Positions 58,075-64,000 of a stretch of 64,000 nucleotides of DNA are shown here, piece by piece. The DNA lies in NCBI GenBank assembly GCA_010909165.1, contig MU008172.1:682001-746000 (forward strand), in the 5' to 3' direction. The DNA is from Anthoceros angustus. Taxonomy: Eukaryota > Streptophyta > Anthocerotopsida > Anthocerotales > Anthocerotaceae. Each line of letters begins with the position of its first letter. The first letter of the stretch is position 1. The position numbers and the translations under genes are program-made. Under the pieces are notes generated by a model, which worked only from the letters and a program-made list of their open reading frames with translations, was not told the origin of the DNA and made no database searches.

Positions 58075-61000
58075 TCACCAATAATCACCGCATGTGCATA
58101 CCCCGTCCTTGACATGGTGAAACCGGCTAGGATCTCTTGCGACGATTTCCCTTCCCGTAATTCTAGAAATGATCTTGGTTGCTTGGTGACAGTCTCGACA
58201 CACTCGGATGTTCTTCACGATGTGGATTGGGGTCCCAGGGGCAGTGCTGATGAGAGCAAAAGCCATCGCCAGCCTCTCACTGTGGAAGCGTGCAGAGTCT
58301 TGCGTCTGCTCCTCTTCCGCGTCGTGGAGGTCACTGACTGCATCAGGCACATAACCTGCCGTTTGCATCTGTCCAGAGAGCCTCTCCACCTCTGCATATA
58401 TCGCCTCTGTACGTGGATGTGATTTGTCTCCAGCAACAAACTGGTGTGTTTGGTTGTGGAGTTCGATCCACGTGCACCCTGGCATCTTTCTTACACCCCT
58501 CTCCGTCATTAAGTTTCTCACCTTTGATTCCTCCTCCTTCTGGCCGAGTGCTGCATAAGTGTTTGCCAGAAGCACGTAGGCTGACGCCTTCCGTGGCTCC
58601 AGTTCAATGACATGCTTCGCGGCACGCTGTGCAAGCTTGATATTGTTATGGATTCTGCTAGCTGCCAACAAAGCCATCCAAACAGCCATAGTAGGTTGCA
58701 CAGGCATCTGGTCAATAATTTGTTCAGCCTCATCCAGACGTCCTGCACGACCAAAAAGGTCTACTAGACATGCATAGTGCTCATTTGTAGGACATATCCC
58801 GTATTCTCGCGACATGGACTCAAAATGCTTGCACCCTTCATCTGTTAAGCCCTTGTGGTTGCATGCAGAAAGGACAGATAGAAAGGTTATGTGGTTGAGC
58901 TTCACATTTTGCAGTTTCATCTGTTCAAATAGGTTGAGGGCATCCTGGCCTAGCCCGTTGTGACCATATCCAGCTATCATAGTATTCCATGATACCACAT
59001 CCCGCTCAGGCATCAAGTCAAAAACCTGTCGCGCAACCTTTGGCTTCCCACATTTTGCATACATGTCAACAAGGGCATTTCCAACAAAGAGGTTTGCATG
59101 GAAATCACTCTCTCTGATGAGGTCGTGAATTTGCTTTCCCTGTTTCAGTGCTACTCTGCTAGCACAAGCATTCAATGCAGAAACAACTGAGATCATGCTG
59201 GGCTTCACACCATCCTCCTGCATTTGCTCGAAGAGTTGCAGACATTCCTGTGCACATCCATGCTGGGCATAGCCCGCAAGGAGTGTGGACCAGGAAACCA
59301 CGTCTTTCTTGACCAACTTCTCGAAGGTATGACGTGCAGCAAACAAGTCCCCACATTTTATGTACATGTCCAAGAGGCAGTTGCCCACTGAAATATCAGA
59401 TTCATAACCACTTGCGCTGATTTGGTCATGGATATGCTTGCCTTCTTCAAGTGCTCCGATGCTGGCACATCCGTTCAAAACACTGGCAAACGTTAAACTA
59501 TCTGGCTTTAGTCCTGCCTGCTGCATGTTATCAAAAGTCTCCAGAGCCTTCTTGCCTTGCCCAAGCTGTGCATACCCCTTGATCATAGAATTCCAAGAAA
59601 TTCTATCCCTCGTGGGCATGCTGTCAAAGACCAAGTATGCATCCTCCATACTTCCAAACCTTGCGTACATGTCAATCAGAGCATTCGCTATAACAATATT
59701 TGTTCCATATCCACGCTTTGTGAGCAGCAGATGAAGTCGTCTACCTTCATCACAGTCGCCCAGGGTCACACATGCACCCAAAACCGCCAGAAATGTGACA
59801 CTATCTGGCTCAACGTTTTCCTTCAACATGGCTTTATACAGCATAAGGGCATCCTTGCAAAGCCCTTGCTGAGCATAACCCTTGATGACAACATTCCACA
59901 AAACCACATCTTGCTTTGGCAATTTATCAAAAATTTGACGTGCAGCTTCCATCCTCCCACACTTTCCATACATATCTGCCAGAGCTGTCCCCACTAGCAC
60001 ATCCGAGTCCAACCCATTCTGAGTGATCTGCATATGGATGCGCTTACCATCTTCCAGGGTTGCTGCATTGCCGCACGCATTGGAAACCAGCACGAAGGAT
60101 GCTTGGTCCGGCTCGACCCCTTCCTGCTGCATATTGTGAAACAATCTCAGAACCATGTCATTGTGTCCACAGCTCAGATAGACCTTCAGCATCCCATTCC
60201 AAGATGCAACATCCTCTCTAGGTAACATGCTAAACACATCCTGAGCTTCCTTCACTTTCCCAAACCTAGCATACATATCCATCAGAGCATTCCCCACAAA
60301 CACATCCGATGCAAATCCTTTTCCACAAAGTAATCTATGCACATTCTGGCCCTCGTCCAAGGCAGGTATGCTGGCACAAGCCTTTAAGACATAGACAAAC
60401 GTTAGCGCATCTGGCTGCAGGGAGGACAGCTGCATCTGCTGGAAGAGTCTAAGAGCTTCCTTACCCTGCCCATGTTCCACACATCCTCGTAGCATTGCAT
60501 TCCATGTGAAAACTCCTCGTACAGGCATAGTACAAAATGCCTTAAAGGCCTCCTCCAGCATCCCACATTTGGTGTACATGTCAACAAGGGCAGTCCCGAC
60601 AAAAACATCAGAATCCATCCCATTCTTCCTTGTTTGAGTGTGGACTTTTGTTCCTTCCTTGAGGGCTGCTCTGCTGCCACATCCATTCAGGACACAAGCA
60701 AAGGTGACTGCGTTTGGTCTCACATTAGCCTGCTGCATCTGCTGGTAGAGCTTCAGACTCTCTTCTCCAAGCCCACTCCGGGCGTAGCCAGAAATTATCG
60801 CATTCCAAGATACCACATCTCTTCTCTGCATTTTGTTGAAGACTTGACGAGCATCTTCTATGCTGCCACACTTTGCATACATATCGATCAGGGCATTTTC
60901 CACGTATATATCCAATTCAGACCCACTGTTATGGATGAATGCATGAACTCTCTTTCCCTCGTCCAAGTCCACCAGTCTTGCACAGGCATTCACTATCGTT

Positions 61001-61518
61001 ACAAAAATGAATTTGTCAGGCTTAACACCTGCAGTCTCCATCTGTTTGAAGAGCTTGAGAGTCTCAATAGATTGCCCATGGCTCGCATATCCTTTCATAA
61101 GTGCGGTCCATGCAAATACTTTTTGTTTAGGCAAGTTGTCAAACACCTTACGAGCCTCCACCATCCTCCCACAACTAGCATACATCCTGATAACATGGCC
61201 GGCCAAGAAAGGGCTGGACTCCAACCCACTTCTAAGTATATAAGAGTGTATGTGCTTGCCATCTGCTAAACTTTTCTTTAGTGCACACTCCTGTAGAAGT
61301 TGAGCAATAAGTTCACTGTGTAGACGTACACCTCGCCGTTCCAATGCATCTAACGCACCGATTGCCTCTGTCAGGCTTCCTTCCCTGCAGAGTCTCTCAA
61401 CATCCCCAACAGACGGAAAGGGAGGGAGATAGGCCGTCACCCTGCCAGTCCACCAAAGTATTAAAGTCATGAAGTCTACAGTACTACGAACGGAGAGGAA
61501 GAAACCAAACTCATGCAA
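58075..61518 (-). CDS. DYW-class pentatricopeptide repeat protein (organelle RNA-editing factor)
   Basis: PLS-type PPR protein, 1147 residues in a single exon. It should bind one or more organelle transcripts and deaminate C to U. The repeat tract runs from about residue 80 to 950 in P-L-S order (repeated VFVGNALVDMYAKCG and VVSWNAMI.GY type units, well over 25 repeats). E and E+ motifs follow (MPGCTWIELHNQTHQFVAGDKSHP). The DYW deaminase has the HSERLA His-Glu zinc/proton-shuttle motif and CRDCHQATK, and ends exactly in CGDYW. The domain is complete, so it is probably catalytic itself. The tract is about twice the usual length. Start choice: MHEFGFF at 61518 or an in-frame Met ~50 bases later; targeting could be mitochondrial or plastid. 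Near-identical repeat words explain the long antisense frames seen here. Confidence 0.93.
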   Translation of the reverse strand: MHEFGFFLSVRSTVDFMTLILWWTGRVTAYLPPFPSVGDVERLCREGSLTEAIGALDALERRGVRLHSELIAQLLQECALKKSLADGKHIHSYILRSGLESSPFLAGHVIRMYASCGRMVEARKVFDNLPKQKVFAWTALMKGYASHGQSIETLKLFKQMETAGVKPDKFIFVTIVNACARLVDLDEGKRVHAFIHNSGSELDIYVENALIDMYAKCGSIEDARQVFNKMQRRDVVSWNAIISGYARSGLGEESLKLYQQMQQANVRPNAVTFACVLNGCGSRAALKEGTKVHTQTRKNGMDSDVFVGTALVDMYTKCGMLEEAFKAFCTMPVRGVFTWNAMLRGCVEHGQGKEALRLFQQMQLSSLQPDALTFVYVLKACASIPALDEGQNVHRLLCGKGFASDVFVGNALMDMYARFGKVKEAQDVFSMLPREDVASWNGMLKVYLSCGHNDMVLRLFHNMQQEGVEPDQASFVLVSNACGNAATLEDGKRIHMQITQNGLDSDVLVGTALADMYGKCGRMEAARQIFDKLPKQDVVLWNVVIKGYAQQGLCKDALMLYKAMLKENVEPDSVTFLAVLGACVTLGDCDEGRRLHLLLTKRGYGTNIVIANALIDMYARFGSMEDAYLVFDSMPTRDRISWNSMIKGYAQLGQGKKALETFDNMQQAGLKPDSLTFASVLNGCASIGALEEGKHIHDQISASGYESDISVGNCLLDMYIKCGDLFAARHTFEKLVKKDVVSWSTLLAGYAQHGCAQECLQLFEQMQEDGVKPSMISVVSALNACASRVALKQGKQIHDLIRESDFHANLFVGNALVDMYAKCGKPKVARQVFDLMPERDVVSWNTMIAGYGHNGLGQDALNLFEQMKLQNVKLNHITFLSVLSACNHKGLTDEGCKHFESMSREYGICPTNEHYACLVDLFGRAGRLDEAEQIIDQMPVQPTMAVWMALLAASRIHNNIKLAQRAAKHVIELEPRKASAYVLLANTYAALGQKEEESKVRNLMTERGVRKMPGCTWIELHNQTHQFVAGDKSHPRTEAIYAEVERLSGQMQTAGYVPDAVSDLHDAEEEQTQDSARFHSERLAMAFALISTAPGTPIHIVKNIRVCRDCHQATKIISRITGREIVARDPSRFHHVKDGVCTCGDYW

Positions 61519-62461
61519 AGAGGAGCGAAAATTGCAAATCGGTCATCCAGTCGAGGGAAAGGCAGTGCAACTGAAAAGCGCAGGCTTCACACCTCTCATA
61601 TTGCTCACCCGAGGCTTCACAGTCCGCAAGCAAAACGTGTGCAGCGATTCCCACAACAGCTAACTCGGATGTCGGACAGACGGGGTTCAGCCAGCTCTGA
61701 ATCCAACATGATTCATTTGCTCTCCAGGAGCAGAATTCCAAGAGCCTTGAGTGACTTTTCTGGAATGCAGCTGATAATTAACATCCCAAACAGTTGAGCT
61801 GGCAACACCAGCGGATAAAAAGCCTTGCAGGTAGCCTTTCCTCAATCCTTGCTGCTGGGCGAATTCACAAGGTTCTTACCCGAAAGAGCCAGTCGACCAC
61901 CTTCTCCAAACCGTCTCGTGACAATTTGCTCCACCCACGTTCTGCACCTGTGTCGTTTTGCCCAGCAAAATGACCGAGATGGCGTTCCACTTCGAATGCG
62001 AAGACCCAGTTTCGCGGCGTACGCCAGGTCGGAGGGGGTACACGGTACGACACTGCTAGGCACCTCCATATCTTGAATGCCATAACCGATTGTGACCCGC
62101 ACAGTGTATGCAGCCCGCCCAGCATTGCCAAACTTATCCAATATCGTCCTGTACAAGGTGACGGCCCGCAAGCTGGGACTTGGGATGTGGCATACTGAGG
62201 TTGCCTGAATCGTGGCCAGCGCACGATGCTGGGTTGCGGTGCATTCAGATCATACCCCACACTCTCACGCCAGGGACAACAAATCGATCCCACAAATTAA
62301 TCGCCAAGATGAAACATTCCTCCCCAGCCCCCACATAGAACATCGTTCAGATTCACTTAAACCCTACACCCTCCATATCCTTGCCAATCTCCTTCTGGAA
62401 ACTAGACTATGATGGCTACACCAAGTTTATGCACGAAGGCAGGTCACCGCAACGCAAGGAA
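61519..62461. promoter_or_regulatory. Divergent intergenic region between the PPR (-) and TRM2-like (+) genes
   Basis: 943 bp. Two overlapping minus-strand frames (to 62293 and 62171) contain plausible but unrecognised text such as LYRTILDKFGNAGRAAYTVRVT; I cannot assign them to a gene. Confidence 0.35.
62359..62366 (+). promoter_or_regulatory. Telo-box upstream of the TRM2-like gene
   Basis: AAACCCTA, 96 bases before the ATG at 62462. It is the same motif class as the one before the WDR4-like gene, in the opposite orientation. Confidence 0.5.
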
Positions 62462-64000
62462 ATGAACTGGGGACCACACAGGGAGCAGGAGCCTGGAGGA
62501 CCCACAGCAATGTCGTTGTCACTGGATCATCCCCGTCCTTCAATTGAGGCAGACGATCAGCCCCCTGCAAAGAATCCCAAGCTCTCTCCGCTCGAGGATA
62601 GTGGCGAAGAGTCGCAGGGCGGTGCACTTGCGGATGCAGGGCCACCAGCTCCGGCCTCCGACTTAATAAGTGATCATCCTTGTGAAACAGGTAGACTCAG
62701 TGAATGCTTGCAGTCTCAGGCTGTAGGAAGCAGTAAAGTCATTGTACTTTGTGCAGGCCGTGACAAAATTTGTGTTTCTGCCTTTGATAGGTCCTAATGT
62801 TGAGCACGATGATGGGAAATTGCCAAGCCCTCAATCGACTTCACTCAAGGCTGCAGAACCTGCAAGCGGGGAAAATGAAATCCATAGCCTGGAGCCTAAT
62901 GCAGAGCAGCCTCATGGAAAAGAAAGCAGTGGCGTAGGCCTGTACAAAACAAGTCTTTGCTCTTTCTTTCGGAAGAGAGGGTGCAACCACGGTGAGGAGT
63001 GCCGTTATGCACATGGTGAGGAAGAGCTGCAGCAGAGACCTGACGGCTCCTGGGATCCCACTTCTGAGAAGGCCAAGAAGATGCAACGAGAGCGAGAGAT
63101 CCTGGCTAAGATGACAACTCAAAATACTGCAAACGCTGAGGCAGCTAATGCAGAAGATGAGATATGTGATTTAATCTCAGATGTATTATGGAAGTGTGTC
63201 AGGAATTTACCGGCAACTTGGAACTTGGATAAATTCAAGGAGTTTTTGGGCAAAAACGTGAGCTCGAGTTAATGGTTGTTCTAGGCAGTTGCACAGGCGT
63301 CTCGGTGTCCAGCATTCCAGAGAACCGATTATCGTATGACTTACATTAAGGTTTGTGTGAGCAGAGTATTCAGTACGTCCATGCCAAGAAGAAGAAGGGT
63401 CTCAATGTGGGGTTCCTGGGATTTCAGAACACCGACCAGGTGTTGGAGGCGACCAAGGTAACCAAGCTTCAGCTAAGTACTTGCAAAATTCAATTAGGGA
63501 TGTCAATTCTAGTGTCCCTTGCTGATGCCTCTAAATGGTGGATGTCAAGCAGGTTGTTGAAAGCCTTTCAGTTCAACGACAGCAGCTGAGCCTGGCAGAT
63601 GTTCTTCCTCGTTCATGGGAGAAGAAGGCAGAAGATGGAAAGTCTTTGCTGAATGATCTATCCAGTGATAGCAAGCAGATTGATCAGCTGTGCGGGAAGA
63701 CTGTAAGGGATATTTGTGATGCTGTGACACCACTTGCAAAGATACCCTATAGTGAGCAACTCAATTCCAAGAAGAGTGCACTTGCACAAGTTCTGAAGCG
63801 ACTAGTACGCCATCTTGAACTTCCTGCCAACTCCTATGGCAGTCCAAGTCATCTTGTTGGATGGCTTCGCATTGACACCTGCTTTCTTTACTGTCATTCA
63901 TATCATCGCCGTGAAATTCTGTTTATTTAGGCACGCAACACCCGTAAGAGCTGTTCAGCTGGTGTGCTTCTTCCTGACTGGATTCGGGCTGCAAGGGACC
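62462..64000 (+). CDS. TRM2: CCCH zinc-finger TRM2-like tRNA (uracil-5-)-methyltransferase, 5' part
   Basis: Homologue of Arabidopsis zinc finger CCCH protein 24 and animal TRMT2A, which make m5U54 in tRNA. Exons 62462-62690, 62791-63257, 63365-63457, 63553-63804 and 63931 to the window edge, all in phase. The N-terminus is acidic and Pro-rich (PPAKNPKLSPLEDSGEES). The CCCH finger is KTSLCSFFRKRGCNHGEECRYAHGEEEL. Next comes an RRM-like part with VRNLPATWNLDKFKEFLGK, AKKKKGLNVGFLGFQ and SLADVLPRSW. After it come DAVTPLAKIPYSEQL and ARNTRKSC. The SAM-dependent methyltransferase domain lies beyond the right edge, so catalytic residues cannot be checked. Confidence 0.9.

Noticed and set aside
59438-60225. 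Several plus-strand frames inside the PPR gene
   Set aside because: They repeat with the PPR units and have no family features; the minus-strand 1147-residue frame explains the region.
61842-62293. Possible small minus-strand gene between the PPR and TRM2-like genes
   Set aside because: Text such as RAAYTVRVTIGYG looks protein-like, but there is no recognised family, no clear start and two competing frames. It is kept only as a note in the intergenic entry.
1-64000. CRISPR arrays, rRNA genes, phage or bacterial operons
   Set aside because: No regular short repeats with unique spacers, no rRNA-like blocks and no ribosome-binding-site-led gene strings. Introns and plastid targeting show a plant nuclear origin. 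I could not exclude a tRNA gene by eye, but none was recognised.

Overview
The window is nuclear DNA from a green plant, most likely a spore-bearing land plant with a compact genome; lycophyte and hornwort-like genomes both fit. The signs are genes with short GT-AG introns (mostly 65-170 nt), a nuclear gene for photosystem I subunit PsaO, Tat-type thylakoid targeting on a lumenal cyclophilin, a BODYGUARD-type cuticle hydrolase, cell-wall synthesis genes, and an intronless 1147-residue DYW-class PPR protein of the kind amplified in plants with heavy organelle RNA editing. Species cannot be named from the sequence alone. Exons are GC-rich with strong G/C third positions, so long antisense shadow ORFs are common.

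Layout. 0.3-4.6 kb: a 2-oxoglutarate/Fe(II) dioxygenase (+), UDP-xylose synthase (-), and a lumenal CYP28-type cyclophilin (+) that shares a divergent promoter with it. 5.2-11.2 kb: a many-exon DNA ligase IV gene (+). 11.9-13.7 kb: a complete BODYGUARD-like alpha/beta hydrolase (-). 14.6-15.8 kb: a membrane-anchored chitinase-like protein (CTL1/POM1 type). 16.5-20.6 kb: a repeat nest with a 300-bp tandem duplication, one inverted BODYGUARD fragment, a ~1.09-kb tandem duplication carrying two more degenerate BODYGUARD 5' fragments, and a degraded ORF. 21.4-22.6 kb: a secreted GH19 chitinase. 22.9-25.2 kb: the WDR4/TRM82 subunit of tRNA m7G methyltransferase. 25.9-28.4 kb: an SLC1/DAACS-family carrier. 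29.3-31.5 kb: a membrane-anchored GH9 endoglucanase. 32.0-34.1 kb: a chalcone-isomerase-fold fatty-acid-binding protein (FAP2 type), convergent with psaO (34.6-35.2 kb, -).

35.2-45.9 kb is repeat-dominated: a decayed MULE/SWIM-type transposase, short GC-rich tandem repeats, a frameshifted plant-transposon (gag-like) ORF, roughly three ~0.7-kb tandem units, a diverged 170-bp tandem repeat, an ORF built on five 39-bp units, and a perfect 65-bp duplication.

46.3-50.3 kb: a three-RRM protein of the At2g44710 type with a double-stranded-RNA-binding domain downstream, interrupted by an in-frame TAG. 52.8-54.1 kb: a plastid omega-3 desaturase without introns and with two frame breaks. 55.0-57.8 kb: an ABC1-like kinase. 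58.1-61.5 kb: the DYW PPR gene (-). 62.5 kb to the right edge: the start of a CCCH-type TRM2-like tRNA m5U methyltransferase.

The genes do not form an operon or a recognisable biosynthetic cluster. Themes do recur: cell wall and cuticle (UXS, CTL, GH9, BODYGUARD, and perhaps the chitinase), plastid function (CYP28, PsaO, FAD7/8, ABC1K, FAP2), and tRNA modification (WDR4 and TRM2, both with telo-box motifs upstream). I did not find a clearly new multi-gene system. The most unusual items are the SLC1-family carrier with a dicarboxylate-like substrate site, the BODYGUARD fragment cluster, the RRM-plus-dsRBD architecture, and the broken frames in conserved genes.
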